DNA of 64,000 nucleotides from Catenaria anguillulae PL171 (GCA_002102555.1 MCFL01000010.1:434001-498000), one strand, 5' to 3'. Positions 10,864 through 23,472 are shown, numbered from the stretch's first letter. Numbers and translations: made by a program. The notes: generated from the sequence alone by a model not told the origin.

Positions 10864-13800
10864 ATGCCGCCTCCATCTTGGCATCCACCATCCACCAAAT
10901 CGGCCGCACACTTGGCATCGTCGGCGTCGTCGCCGGCTCATCCAAATCAGGCAGCAAATGATGCCAGCGCCGACACCACCGCCGCTGGTTGCTCGAGCAC
11001 CGATGTCCAGCCGGAGGTGCAACGGCCACCAACGCCACTGGGATCCAAAGTCAACCAGGAGGTGATTGGATGGGCTGTTTTATCGTTGCACACGCTCGGA
11101 TGGGCAGCCATGACTGCAATCGGCCCGCTGGCTTCCTCAGTTGCACGGCGGCCGCCACCGCAAGCGACTGCGACGCAGTCCCAGCCGTCGTCGGACAATC
11201 AAATCGACATGAATGTGTCAGACAAGGCATTCTCTGCGCAACCTTCAGTTTCGATTGCTCCTCCCGTTGTGTCCACTCAGACTCAGGTTGACCTACCGCC
11301 TTCGTCGTCGCAACCTGTGGAACCGTCAGCCAACACAAACAGCTCCGAGCCACCATCGTCGAAAGCTTCATTTGCTCCCCCGACCATTACGGATCGCCTC
11401 ACACCTTCCCGTGCCCTCATGGCCGTATGGTCATCGGCCGTTTCGTCCGTCTCGTCGGCGACCTCGTCTTGGCTGCCTCGTTCAAACGCGACCGCTTCGC
11501 CGCCGCCGCCCGTCCCATCTGTCCCTGAAGCGGTTTCCACACCCATTGTCGCCGAGCAAGCTCCGAAAAAGCCGATTCCCAATCCGATCAAATCCACACC
11601 GCCACCGCTCGGCCTGTCTGGTCTATCTCGTAAGGCAAGCAAGTCTCGCCGCCCGATTCCAGCGCACATCATGTCGCCTGCCTTGGAACGCAGTGTCGGC
11701 GACGTCAGCGAGTCGGCTCAGTGTCCTGCTTCGCCTGTTCCGGGTTCTTTCCCGTCATGGTCGTCGCCAGTGGACTCGCGGCGCTTGTCGACCTTGTCCA
11801 CTTGCTCTGTGCTCTCCTTGACACCGTCAGCGATCCCCGCTGCTGCTGCGCCTGCCGCAGTGCCTGGCCCGGTTGCTGAGCCATCCAACACAAAGCCCAA
11901 TCCACCTCAACCTCAACCGCGGACGCGTTCCACGTCGATCGTGGTCATGGCCAGCCCACCCGCATCAAGTAACTCGTCATCTTCATCGCAACCAGGTTCC
12001 CGCCGCGGGAGCACAAAATCCGCGACGGGGATCTCGTCATCGGCGTCACCGACATCACCACAGTCCCCAGAACCAGGATCGACAAGCCCAGGCCTGCGTC
12101 GCCGTGACAACATTGTTGTCGTCAAGCCAAAGCGGCCATTACCGGCGACGCCTGAATCTGTCCTTGCTGGCACTACTCATGAGTCCACCGGGACAAAGAG
12201 TGTTGCCGGTATGGTCAAATTGTTTGATACCCTCGCATTGTCGCCGCCCATTGCACCGGCCGTTGCGCAAGAGCCACTTTCGCCTGTGGCCATGTCGCAT
12301 TCGGCGAACCGGCCCAAAATGGAAGTTGATGAGCAAAGCGAAGACAAGGTGTTGGTTCGGAAGCAAGAGTCTATGGCGCGATTGGTATGCGACAACCTCG
12401 TCCCTCCTTTCATGTTTCATGGTGTTGACCTGTTATGGGACTGTGTTCAGGAAAAGATGACCTCCCGCCATCGCCTCAGTAATCCAGGCTCGCCGACAGA
12501 CGACTCGGGAGTGGACTCGATGAAATCTGACAAGCCCGTCAACTCACCCGGCCGCGATTCTGGCGTGTCAGACTCGACCGTAGAAGAGCTTACCAGCGCT
12601 GCCGCCACTGCTGCTGCGGCCATTACTACAGCCGCCATCATGGAACGCGACTCGGCCGTCCTGACATCCCCGCGCAGCAAGCCGCAACCACCCGCGGTGC
12701 CCGCGATTCCCAGCGATCTCGTTCCGCTTCCTCGTATGTCGTCCGGAACCTCTCCACGGCCGCCGCCCATTTCCGTGCCGCCCACGGTCGCGCTGCCCAA
12801 ACCCCTACCGCCGACAAAGCCACCCGCGTCCACCTTGTCACCATCGACATGTGTGTCACCCCTGCACGTCCCTGAACTGATCCCGCGCGCCGGCTCTGTT
12901 CCACCGCCAACCTCGACCTTTTCGTCGGGTCGCGGCGACCAGTCGCCATCCAGCTCGTCGGCGCCATTGCTTCCCACGACCTCGTCGCCCGCACGCCCAC
13001 TGCAACCCAAACCCATGCGTCAAACCAAGTCCACGCTGACGCTCTACTCGCACCGGTCACCGTCCATGGCTTCGGGATCGCTCACGTCATGGGCAGATGT
13101 GCAAAGCGGGAAACCAGGCGTCGACACGCCGCTGCTGAGCCCGTCGCTGTACGTGGACCCAGTGGCGGTGGCGGCCATGATGCAAGACGAGCACGAGCAG
13201 CAACAGCAGCAGAACGAAGCCACCAAGTCACCTGTCGTGTACACGCTTGCAGAGGCAAAAGCCGAAGGGCTCGTGCGCTCCTTGCCTGCGGCACAGGCGC
13301 ACGCGTCGCATTTGCTCCCGGACGCTGTGTCAATCGGGCACAGGCTGTCCATGGACTCGTTGCTTGCCGGTGCAGCGGAAGGATACGGCCGGATTCGCAA
13401 GGGGTCCGACTGGTCGTCGTCGGCAACGTCGACCCCCGAAGGGTCCGAGCCGAGTACCGAGGCAGAGGCCGATGCGGTCGATGTGGACCCCGAGCACAAG
13501 CAAAAGATGCGCGAGGACAGGCGCCGGCGGCGTGCGGCCGCTGCTGGTGAGGACGGTGGCGACGAGGTGGAGGAAACGGAAGAAGAGCGCGCAAAGAGGC
13601 GGGCAGAAAAGAAGGCCAAGAAGCGCGCAAAGAAGTTGGCAAAGTTGCAGGAGCAGGTCGAGGAGGCTAGGAAGCGCAAGCGCAGGACCATGACGATTGC
13701 GTTGAATGGAGGTGTGGGAGAGGACGAGGAAGGTGGTGATGAAGAAGAGGACGAGACGGAGCGTATGCAAATGGCCGATCGGGCAAGGACTGGGACGGGA

Positions 13801-16800
13801 TTGAGGCCACCAAGGCCAAAGCCGTTGACTTTGACGGGGTTGCGCGGGTCTGTGGGGTCCGTCTCGAGTACCGATTCGATCACAACAGGCACGACCGGGT
13901 CGCTCGCGAGTCCGCCAGCGAATGGTCAAGTCCGGTCATCGCGGCCGTCCAGCCATGGCTATGGCGCGCGTTTGAGCGGAAACGGCATGCTCCACCGTCG
14001 GCCATCATCGGGTCTAATGAATATGCTTTCCCCGGCTTCCAGCCCGACGACAAATGCGTCCTCGTCCGCACATGCACATGATTACCGTCGCGATTCGGAC
14101 CTGAGTTCCATTGGCGACATGTACGCGCGGTGCTCGGCTTCGTCGTCTGCGTACGGGTTCCTTGTGCACGAGTTGGGCGCGGACGAGCGGTCGCCGCACT
14201 TGTTCCTCGAAGGTCAGCTCGCGAGATTCCCTTCGTTGCCCAGGCACTTGTTCACCGACTGGACCCACTTGACCATGCTGGATTTGTCTGGCAACGGCTT
14301 GACGGAGTTGCCGCCATCGGTTGCTTTGCTGTACAACTTGCACACGTTGATTATGAGGGAGAATCGGCTGACGGATTTCTTGCCCGAGGATTTTGGCGGT
14401 TTGGAAAAGCTCGTCAAGTTGGATGTGGCCGTCAATCGACTCGTCGATCTTGGTTCGTTTTCAATCCCACTTGTTTCATTCTCATCATGTATGATGTGAC
14501 TCACCATTTTTGCATGCTTTTTAGATTGGACTCAATGTGTCTCCCCACGTCTGGAATATCTCGATGTCCGCACGAATCAGCTTACGGCCCTGTCACCCTA
14601 TCTCTGCCAACTCGCCTCCCTCAAGATCTTGCTTGTCGACAACAATCCGTTGACAGCCTCATTTGCCCAGTTAGCCTCCCCGTTGCAGATCCACCCGTGT
14701 ACCAACCCAGACTGCCCAATCTTCAAGCACGAAACGGGCCAAGAGGAAGAAGTTATTTCCGATCGCATGTCTGTTCTCTCTGGCCGCTCGTCGCGACTGT
14801 CCATTCGCTCGGCCATGTCGGAAACCGCGGGTCTGTCACCCACGTTGCCCAGTCGACCCGGTGGCACCTCTCGTTTTTCGGGTGATTCCGGATTTGCAGG
14901 CAGCCATGGCGATGCCATGTCCTCGTCAGCAGCAAGCAAGAACGGGTCCTCGGTGCTCAACAAGGATCTGCCCGACCTGCCCGCGCTGCCCAGCGACATC
15001 ATTGACATGATTCAAGACGCCGAGGCAGCCCTGGGCGATCCCGTGGACATGCCGCCGCCTTCATTGGCTGGCACAGCGTCGGTGCATTCCAGTGCATCAT
15101 CGGCACCATACTCGGCCGTGATTTATTCGCAATCCGCCATTGACTTGGCCGCTGCCACCCCTTCCCCGGCCGTGCGTGCCCAAGGTCCCGCTGCGCCACA
15201 CCGCAACGCCAGTGCCGATTTTTCATCATCGCTCCCGGCATCCACCATCACGGCCGCCAAGGCGCTTGCTGCGCGTGGCCGCAGGTCAAACACGTCGCCG
15301 CCCAATTCTGCCTCGCCCGCCGGCGGCTCTTCGTCACGGTCGGCGTCGGTCGCCGCACACATGATGCGTACGAGCACGGCGGCAGTCACCAAGCAATTTG
15401 TCGGCATGTTCAAGAAGCGCGGCAAACGGTCGTCGTCGGGCATGGCCGTGGGCTCTGGCGGGCGGCGCAGCTTGTCGAGTGACGATGACTTTGCATCTGC
15501 AGGCGGCCTCCATGGTGGCGCTGGTGCATTGACGGATTACGAGTGCGAATACCTCGACGACGAGGACTTGTGCAGTTCTGTGGTCCCTGGCGATGGTGTC
15601 AACGGACACACGCATCTGGGTTCGATTCAGACCATCGAGTATGTGAATGGGTTGGGCAAGTTGATGCGGTACTTGCACGACTTGTATGACCTGGAGCCGT
15701 CCACGTCCGAGGCGGATGAGGTCTTGAGGCAGATGCGCAGCATGGTCTCGGCGAATCGCGCCGCAAATGAGGCCGCTGGCGAGGCATCGATTTCGAGCAT
15801 TCGGTCGTCGGGTACCGCAAGTGATGAGGGGAAGAGGAAGCACATTGTTGCCGAGATTGTGGCCACAGAGGAGACGTACGTGCAAGAGTTGAAGGCGTTG
15901 TACAAGGTACGGATTTTCTTTCTCTTTGTTCCTTCATACTTTCAGAGGCACTGATTCAGATCCTGTCCGATGGCAGATTTACATTGAACCTTTGCACCAG
16001 CTCAAGTATCTCTCCGCCAAGGAGTTGCACATGGTCTTTGGCAACGTGGAATCGATTCTCGCCTTCCATGGTGATACGCTGTTGCCGCAGCTCAAGTCGG
16101 AAGAGTCCCAAGTCGGACAAGTGTTCCTTGCCAACGCCGCGTATCTCAAGATGTACTCCATGTTTGTCAACGGGTGCGACAAGGGATTGTCCGAGTTTGA
16201 GCGATGGTTGTCCAAGCGCAAGAAGCTTCGTCAATTCTTGGCTGTACGTGCTCTGTGAGTATTCTTTCGCTGACTGCTCTCGAAACTGATCTTTTTTTTT
16301 TCCCCCGTCGGACGCAGAGATGCCGCCAAGACCCAGACCACCGCCAGCTCAATCTGCAAGCTTACCTGCTTCTGCCCGTCCAACGTATCCCGCGCTACAA
16401 GCTGCTACTCGCCGATCTCCTCAAGCACACACCCGAGTCGCACCCAGACTATGACGCGCTCACCCAAGCCTTTCTCGAGATTGAGCTGCGTGCCAAGGAA
16501 ATCAATGAGCGCAAGCGCGAGCAAGAAAACATGGAAAAACTTGTCGCCATTGGCCAGCGGATTCGCATGCGTGCCAGCACGCCCAAAGAGGATGCCATCA
16601 TCCAGCCACATCGGCGCATCATTCGCGAGGGCGAACTCACGCTAGTCCGCATTGTTCGCGTCGGCACGGCTGTGGGCCGGCCGACACGGTCCTCCGGGTC
16701 GACTGGATTTGGTCTGGGCGCAGCGTACGGGCTGGCCATGTCTGCGTATGGTGCTACGGTCTCGATGCCCATGTCCAACGGGTCGTCTGCGTCAGGCACA

Positions 16801-17160
16801 GGCCAGTCGCAACCGCCCGTGTCGCCCACGTCGCAAGCGTACGCCGCGGCTCAACAAATTGCGTCATCCGCCGGTGCACCGACGGTGGGTCCCGTGCTCA
16901 TGGAAACCCCGATTCATAAGGAGCACCACTTCTTCTTGTTCAATGACATGCTCGTCATTTGCAAGCGCGATCGCGACGGCAACGGCCACCAGTACGACTT
17001 TGTGTTCCGATGCAACTTGCACTCGCGAGTGGTGCCGGCGTCCATCACGCCCGAGGGTTACTTGCGAGTTGTGGATGCAGACTCGATCTTGTACATGACG
17101 AGCACAGAGCCGCATTTGCGTGCGTGGATGAAGGATATCAATGAGCGGTACAGTCGGTAG
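10864..17160 (+). CDS. LRR-DH-PH Rho guanine nucleotide exchange factor
   Basis: Predicted to load GTP on a Rho-family GTPase at the membrane. Exons 10864-14452, 14525-15906, 15977-16243 and 16318-17160 give 2026 residues; introns are 72, 70 and 74 bp. About the first 1100 residues are Ser/Pro/Ala-rich and probably disordered, with a strongly basic, likely helical segment at about 877-945 (runs of ERAKRRAEKKAKKRAKK type). Leucine-rich repeats follow (about 1112-1260: LTMLDLSGNGLTELPPS, LHTLIMRENRLTDF, LEYLDVRTNQLTAL, LKILLVDNNPL). The Dbl homology domain spans about 1635-1820 (EIVATEETYVQELKALY, LLLPVQRIPRYKLLLADLL) and a PH domain about 1847-2026, ending in HLRAWMKDINERY. The DH-PH pair follows the standard order. 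LRRs ahead of it are unusual. Confidence 0.88.
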
Positions 17161-17861
17161 GTAGATTGTTGTCTTTTTTTCCCTTGTATCTCTCTTCTCT
17201 TCTACACCATTTGTACTGTTGTTTTCTTTCTTTTTTTTTTGGCTTTGACTTGCATCTTTCTTTTTCTTTCGTTTTGCATTGCATGTGTTTCGGTCGTGTC
17301 TCCTCCCTTTCGTTTTCCCTTTTCTTTTTCACACTTGCATTTCATTTCATACATATCACCCCCTCCCCGTCAATTCTCATGCCCTTTCTTTGTCCTGCAT
17401 GCCCTCGTTCCCATTCGCACTGCACTCGCCGTCCACATTCTTGTTCATTGCGACTTTGCGCTGTTCAGCACCAACCTACCCACGATTTGCTCGTTTCCGT
17501 TGTTTGTTCCCAAGCTCTGTCGCCGTTTGTGTGTGTGTGTGTAATCCCCCTTGACGTTGTTGTAGTATTACTCTCGCAGTGTGTGTGTAATATCCTGTAC
17601 TGGTTGTAGTTTTAGTTCACGTGTCTGTGTTGGTGCTGGCCGCTGTTTTGTGCGGCAACGTTGAACATGGTGGAACAAAGCGCAGAGGGACAGGCAATCT
17701 GACGACGCCAAGGAATGGGAGTTTGGAGAATGTGTATGTACAGCTGTTGCAACAAAAAGGTAAACGTGACGAGCGACGTTCCGTGCTGGGCTTGACTGAA
17801 AAGGAAAACGCCAACCAGCCAGCAAGGAAAGAGATGAAAGCGCGGCTTCGAGGCAGGGTGC
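17161..17861. other. 3' flanks of convergent RhoGEF and RNASEK-like genes
   Basis: Strongly T- and C-rich on the plus strand just after the RhoGEF stop, as expected for a 3' UTR. A short GT repeat lies near 17527-17542. No gene recognised. Confidence 0.5.
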
Positions 17862-18365
17862 CTAAAAGTGTTGGTTTGGGTTTCGATTGTGAAGATAGTT
17901 CTGTCATGCAGAAGCACACACAAAGCAGAAAATCAAATGTCAGTACACATCCCATCGCCAACCAAAAAAAAAAAAAAAAAAAAAAAAAAGAACAAACGAG
18001 AGACAAAAGAGGTGCAGAGCAAGGACGCGGACGTACCTGCATCAGTCCAAATGCCAACAATCCACCGTAAATGGCGGCGCCATAGTAGCAGGACATGGCC
18101 GTCAGGTGCGGATCTGCAGGCGCGTGGTGACCCTTGACGAGCGTTGGTGCGCCAACGTCGAAGAAAGCGCCGACGAGCAGCTGGAAAAAGGAAAGACGCA
18201 TGAGCGATGAGAAATGTCAGAGACTGGAGTTGGATGCAGACGCCGGCGCTGGCGCTGGCGTGTGGCGTGGCGCCGAACAAAAAGAAGGCAGACCAGAAAG
18301 ATGATGCCGATGACGCAGGTAAGGTTGAGCAGGACAGTCTTGCCCTTTGAGATGACGGGCTGCAT
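17862..18365 (-). CDS. RNASEK: RNASEK / V-ATPase f subunit-like small membrane protein
   Basis: Three exons, 18365-18294, 18180-18037 and 17900-17862, all in phase 0, encode 84 residues with two membrane segments. The pattern matches the small V0-associated subunit known as RNASEK in animals and YPR170W-B in yeast: an N-terminal MQPVISKGK (yeast starts MRPVVSTGK), a first TM ending in GAFFDVG, a short lumenal loop, a second TM (YYGAAIYGGLLAFGLMQ) and a short basic tail. Spacing from GK to the FFD/LFN position is identical to my memory of the yeast protein. Each exon is too short to stand out alone. Donor GTCTGC at exon 1 is slightly atypical, and GTTCGG 15 nt later is an alternative. The gene is divergent from CIA30 across 439 bp. 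Confidence 0.75.
17964..17989 (+). repeat. A26 homopolymer in intron 2 of the RNASEK-like gene
   Basis: Twenty-six consecutive A on the plus strand, read as T26 in the intron sense strand, 63 bases upstream of the 3' splice site. Confidence 0.95.
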
Positions 18366-18804
18366 GGCTATGATGGGATCGCTGGGTCGTTGGAGGCAGC
18401 TGCGAATTGCTGTGGGTTGATTGCGGGAATCAAAAGTACGGATTCTTCATACATTGACAATGTTAACATTCTCATCCTTTCATTCTTCGTTATGGATGGA
18501 TGGTTAAACAGCATTGGCGATGGCGGAGCGGATTCGCGTCGGCCGCCGATCTGCCTCGACTTGGACATGGGCTTGGACTCGGACTTGGACTTGGATGGCC
18601 GTTTCTCAGCTGCCTCTTTCGCACAAATATGCACACATCTGTCGATGAAATGCAGCCTTGAGGTGACCCCATCATTCAGCATGTTCAGCTTCCTCGCCCG
18701 CTCCGTTAACCGAGTCACGGGTGGCGCCATCGAGGGTAATGTGGTTCCCACTCGACACAACCGACGATGCCCAGCGCTGACACTCGCAACCCTTGAATCT
18801 ATGA
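18366..18804. promoter_or_regulatory. Shared divergent promoter region, RNASEK-like / CIA30
   Basis: Only 439 bp separate the two divergent start codons, so transcription of both genes presumably initiates here. No specific element identified. Confidence 0.4.
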
Positions 18805-19752
18805 ATGCTAGTGTTCAAGATGGCCCCAACCGAGGTCCCGCGACGCCTGCCGCTCTACTCTTTCGCGACTCCCGAATCGCTCCAGTCGCTTCTCGTCGGC
18901 ACTGACAAGGATATGGGAGGTTTGTCGGAGGCTACGCTCGAGCTCAACAAGGACCCAGAAACCCCCGCGGCCGTATTTCGCGGCACATTGTCGACGACCG
19001 TCCCCGACGACTGCAAGTACATTGCATCGGGGTACGCAGGGATCAAGACGCGCAGGTTGCCTCGGACGCTGTTTGGGCAAACGTACCACAAGTTGGATCA
19101 GTATAGCTACTTGGAGCTGGTGGCCAGGGATTTGAGTCCAGAGTTGAGTGTGTCAGCACCTTCGGCTGGTGGCGATGCGGCGGCGGCGGCACAACCGTCA
19201 GAAGCGGGCAAGGAGTTTGAGGAGCCGCCAAGTCAGCAAGCACTAGATCAAGAGGTGGCCGCGGCAGATGCGGCAAAGCAGCAAGATGCGAGCCGCGGGG
19301 GTGGCAAGCAGCGCCGACAGTTTTTCCTCAACATCAAGGCCACGACGTACGCCGAGCTGGATTTGTACCAGTACCCGCTGCGGTTCGAAAACAACGATTG
19401 GCATACATTCCAGGTCTGTTGTGTGTTGCATAGCTTGTTCATTCCTTTTTGCCAACTGACTTGGAGCAATGTGTTTCTACAGATTCCCTTCCGGCACTTT
19501 ATTCTCACACACAAAGGGTTTGTGCTCGACAACCAGCGGGACTTGCCGCTTGATTCTGTCGAATCCTTTTCCATTTCGATTGTGCGTCAGGATGGGCCGT
19601 TCCATTTAGAGATTGCGTCGCTCGCGGCTACCAATCCGCCCGGATTAAGTGACGTCGAGTTGTCAGGGGAGATGCTGATGGCGGCACAGAGTGGGGACCA
19701 GGAGAAGGTGGAAAAGATCAAGAATCACTTGAGGAAGGTGGACTTGTTTTGA
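18805..19752 (+). CDS. NDUFAF1: Complex I assembly factor, CIA30/NDUFAF1 family
   Basis: CIA30 proteins help assemble the membrane arm of mitochondrial complex I. Exons 18805-19413 and 19483-19752 join in phase 0 to give about 292 residues (287 if the second ATG at 18820 is used). Family pattern: DMGGLSEATL, AVFRGTLS, GYAGIKTR, YSYLELVARD, QFFLNIKAT, WHTFQ|IPFRHFILTHKG, then a final QDGPFHLEIASL strand. The 69-bp intron is a multiple of three without a stop, so retention would insert 23 residues between WHTFQ and IPF, breaking the conserved block. A low-complexity Ala/Gln insert sits mid-domain. No clear mitochondrial presequence is visible, leaving the start uncertain. Confidence 0.8.
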   Translation: MLVFKMAPTEVPRRLPLYSFATPESLQSLLVGTDKDMGGLSEATLELNKDPETPAAVFRGTLSTTVPDDCKYIASGYAGIKTRRLPRTLFGQTYHKLDQYSYLELVARDLSPELSVSAPSAGGDAAAAAQPSEAGKEFEEPPSQQALDQEVAAADAAKQQDASRGGGKQRRQFFLNIKATTYAELDLYQYPLRFENNDWHTFQVCCVLHSLFIPFCQLTWSNVFLQIPFRHFILTHKGFVLDNQRDLPLDSVESFSISIVRQDGPFHLEIASLAATNPPGLSDVELSGEMLMAAQSGDQEKVEKIKNHLRKVDLF

Positions 19753-20431
19753 TTCGATTCCATTCGGCCCGATCGTGTGAGAATGTACTTGCATGTGGTT
19801 GTATAGCGACAAATACCGATATGATTTTCATTTCCCATTCCAGTGGGCTTACTATGCGCCTATTTGGTCAGGGATTGGTAACCTACATACGTCATCGCAA
19901 TTCGCAAAGGAAGTGGCAGAAATCTTTACAAATGAACAGTATAATACATATTTATGTTGCTGGGCGATCGGAGTCGGAGCGGCAGACCAATAACGCCACC
20001 CCATTCAACTTGCCCAATTCCATTTTGGAACGGCAAGAAGTGGCGACGTTCCACAGCAGAGTCAACTAGAATGACGGCAATGCATCACGACGAATGTACA
20101 TGTAAGATCCCATTACCACTTTGAGAACTGGTCCCGCCGACTGCAGTACCATCCCGCTTCCAAGTCTTTTCGCCGAGATTCGAGTTGCCCGTTACCGTCG
20201 CGCCGTCAAGCTCCACCGCCATCGCCTGCTGCTTTGTCCTGGCGCCCGCAAAACACATCACCGTGCCGCCCGCCGTGCTTGATTTATTTGGCCTGCCTCA
20301 AAATCTTGGCTGCAACCTTTTAGCGACTCTGTGCGTCTCGTAGAAAGCGGTGCACATTTTTTTGCATTTGGCATCCCATCCGCATCCTGATCGCCACCCA
20401 TTTCAACAACCAACCCTTGCATCCTTGCATC
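19753..20431. other. Intergenic, CIA30 to LIS1
   Basis: Tandem-oriented genes on both sides. It holds the CIA30 3' flank and the LIS1 promoter. Short open frames such as 19749-20069 show no domain. Confidence 0.4.
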
Positions 20432-21964
20432 ATGTCTATCCTGACAAGCAAACAGGGCGACGAGCTGTACGCTGCATACTTGTCGCTTTCCGCTGACACC
20501 TTGGATGAGGTAAATAAACATGCTGATCATGCCTGCTCCTCCCCATTGTGCTCATGCAGCCGTCGCGCCGTCCTCGAATACTTGGTGGCCAACGGGCTCA
20601 CTGCCACTGCCACCACCTTCCACCAAGAAGCGCAGCTTCCTGCCGACGCATTGCCTCCCTCGGCAAGTACGCCCGCGGGCGCCTCGACCCTGGAAAAGAA
20701 ATGGACGTCGATTGTCCGCTTGCAACGCAAAATCATGGACCTCGAATCGCGCGTGTCACAACTGACGGACGAAGTGGCCTCATCTGCTGGGTCACGGCCA
20801 AACTCGAAATCGTCTGCCGATGTGCTGCCTCGTGCTCCCGCACGCTTTGAACTCACGGGCCATCGCATGCCCATTACGGCCGTGGCGTTCCACCCGTCGT
20901 ACTCTTTGCTGGCCACGGCTTCCGAAGATGCCAGCGTGAAATTGTGGGACCCAGAGTCGGGCGAGTTTGACAAGACGCTCAAGGGTCATACCAAGGCCGT
21001 CACGCACGTTGCGTTTGATGGGCGTGGGGCATTGCTTGCGACGTGCTCGGCAGATTTGAGTATCAAGTTGTGGGACGTGGCCAACGATTATGCAAACACA
21101 AAGACGCTCTATGGGCACGACCACTCGGTGTCGTCGGTGGCGTTTTTGCCGCCAAACAACACGGTGCTGGTGAGTGCGTCCAGGGACAAGACGGTCAAGT
21201 TTTGGGATTTGGCCAACGGCTATTGCACCCGGACCATTGTCGGGCATGACGATTGGGTCCGGATGGCGGTTCCGAGTGCGGATGGCAGGTGGTTGGCAAC
21301 GTGCTCGAATGATCAAACGGCCAGGGTGTGGACCGTTGCATCGGGCGAGTGTAGGGGCGAAATGCGCGGCCACGAGCATGTTGTCGAGTGTGTGGCGTGG
21401 GTGCCCGTGGAGGCGTACGAGGCGGTGGTGAGGTTGTTGGCAGAGTCCGCAACGGTGCGTTTGTCTTTGCGCATTGAGCGTTTGTCTTTGTGGCAGTTGC
21501 TCATTTTGGCGACTTGCGGTTTCGTAGACAAATGGCAGTTCAGGGAAAAAGTATTCGTCCGAGCCGGGCCAGTTTCTTGTCACTGGAAGTCGCGACAAGG
21601 AAATCAAGCTGTGGGATGCCGGTTCGGGCCAATGCTTGTACACCTTCGTATGTCGTCTCCCTCTCCTTCTCTTGTCTGTGCCACGGTGGTTGCCTTGTGA
21701 CTTACATCCCTCCCTCCCTGTCCATGATCTCAGCGAGGCCACGACAACTGGGTCCGTGCACTCATCTTTCACCCATCGGGCAAGTATTTGCTCTCTGCAA
21801 GCGACGACAAGACGGTGCGCTGCTGGGACATGTCTTCGGGCAGATGCGTCAAGACGCTCGAAGCACACGGGCATTTCGTCACTGCACTTGCATGGTCACC
21901 GCGCACGCAAACCGTCGCCACGGGCTCGGTCGAGAGTTGCGCAAAGATTTGGGATTGCAAGTAA
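20432..21964 (+). CDS. PAC1: LIS1/PAC1 dynein regulator
   Basis: LIS1 binds the dynein motor and controls nuclear migration and microtubule transport. Exons 20432-20466, 20560-21454, 21528-21647 and 21734-21964 give 426 residues, close to the usual 410. N-terminal LisH motif ([16 protein letters not shown] across intron 1), coiled coil with [20 protein letters not shown], then seven WD40 blades (for example [61 protein letters not shown] and a last blade ending AKIWDCK). Intron 1 (93 bp) lacks in-frame stops, so a simple open-frame call would read through it and interrupt the LisH. Splicing at CT|GTACGC to GCAG|CCGTC restores the conserved helix. Confidence 0.95.
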
Positions 21965-23472
21965 TCGTCAGGGCATGAATGGGCGACTTTTGGTTGTTTT
22001 GCTTTTGCGCATACCCTACAATGCTTGTGTCTTTATTCTGTGTTCCCCTTTGCCCCATCCTTCCTCGTTGCGCCATGTATTCTTTTCGCTTTCCTGTCTC
22101 ATCTCCCATCTTCTCTTTGCTTGTTTTTCCTTTGTTTCCCCATTCGTATGCGTTACACATACACAGCAAGCGTCAATCGCTTCTTTAGACGTCAATTCGG
22201 GTTTGTTTTGTGCTCGCTCACACTGGCTGACGGAAAGATCTTTGGTGCATGCGCTCGTGAAAGGCAAGATCCGTCTGCGATGAAGGGATGCGGATTCCTC
22301 GTGAGGGTCATGGCCCGGGGGCTGGCAGTGGGCAGTGGACGAGTGTTGGCAAGAGTTGTCCACACATCTAAGAGTTGTCCACACATCTGGCAAGTATTTC
22401 TAATAAAGCAGCAAGATGGGCAGCACTCCCTTGGTCAAGGGAATGTCCACAACATAATCAAGCACTCGGATTCCAAAATGTTTTCCTCACATTGGTTCGG
22501 ACTTAGCATGAAATATTTTTTTTGGGTATCATCATCGTGCAACGGGTCGCATAAGCATAGCAAGCAAGGTTGGCGAGGAGGGGCAGCGATCACACAGTGT
22601 GAATACAAATGAAAATGGTTGATTCGTCAGAGATTTTGGATCAGTGTAGAGAGATTTATGATCCTATCGCTGCTTGCCAAGCGTTGGGTGACCAAAAGTA
22701 GCAAGCGGAATGGTTTGACGGTGTTGAAGGCTACGAGGTTGAAGGAGGCATCTGGATGGATGTTAACAGGAGCCAGTTAGAAATCGAGTTGCGATACAAA
22801 AAAAAGCAGCAGGGGATGCAAAGAGAATGGGAGGCAAGACGACTTCTCAGAAAAGTGGATGGCTAAATCCGGTTATGCAGTTTTCGACATCGAACATCAT
22901 TCCGCCTGGGGCGGCATTTTTATCTTCACGGAAACGTCTCGCCGCGAGGGGAAGCGGGTATCGCGGTGACAAAGCGAGAGACGGACCTGATGTATGCTGG
23001 AAGGCAGGGCTGTCGGTTATTCGGTATGGGTATCGAGGGTATCGGGGCTGCTGGGACTGGAGTGAACGTCTATAAGATGAAGAGCTTGATTAGACCCGGC
23101 CTTGGCTCCACCTTTGAGGGTGCTTGTCTGTCTCGCTATGCGACAAAGCTGGTGAATTGCTTGCATTTTCATCTAGCGTGAACACACGTGATGCGTCTCT
23201 AAGGGTTGTTTTCTATCCAAGCAACTCGCACAGGAAGGAGGTGAAAGTTCGGGCCAAGTGGACAGGTGCGCAGCGCAGGTGCGGAGGATGTACAAATCAT
23301 TCCAATTCATTCCGAAAAGCAATTACGACACAAGAAATAAAGAGAGCGAGGGGAAACTAGAGCGCAAGATGGGAAATCATGAAGCAAAGACACAACCCAA
23401 GAGGAACACATCAAAGATGAGCGAGAAACAACAACTGGTTCTCACCAGACACCCAATCCTCGCCATCAGTGC
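21965..23472. other. 3' flanks of convergent LIS1 and transketolase genes
   Basis: About 1.5 kb with no convincing gene. An AATAAA lies at 22402-22407, 440 bp after the LIS1 stop. It contains the 19-bp tandem duplication listed separately. Confidence 0.4.
22351..22388 (+). repeat. Tandem duplication, 2 x 19 bp
   Basis: Two perfect back-to-back copies of a 19-base unit (AAGAGTTGTCCACACATCT) at 22351-22369 and 22370-22388, downstream of LIS1. Confidence 0.95.
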
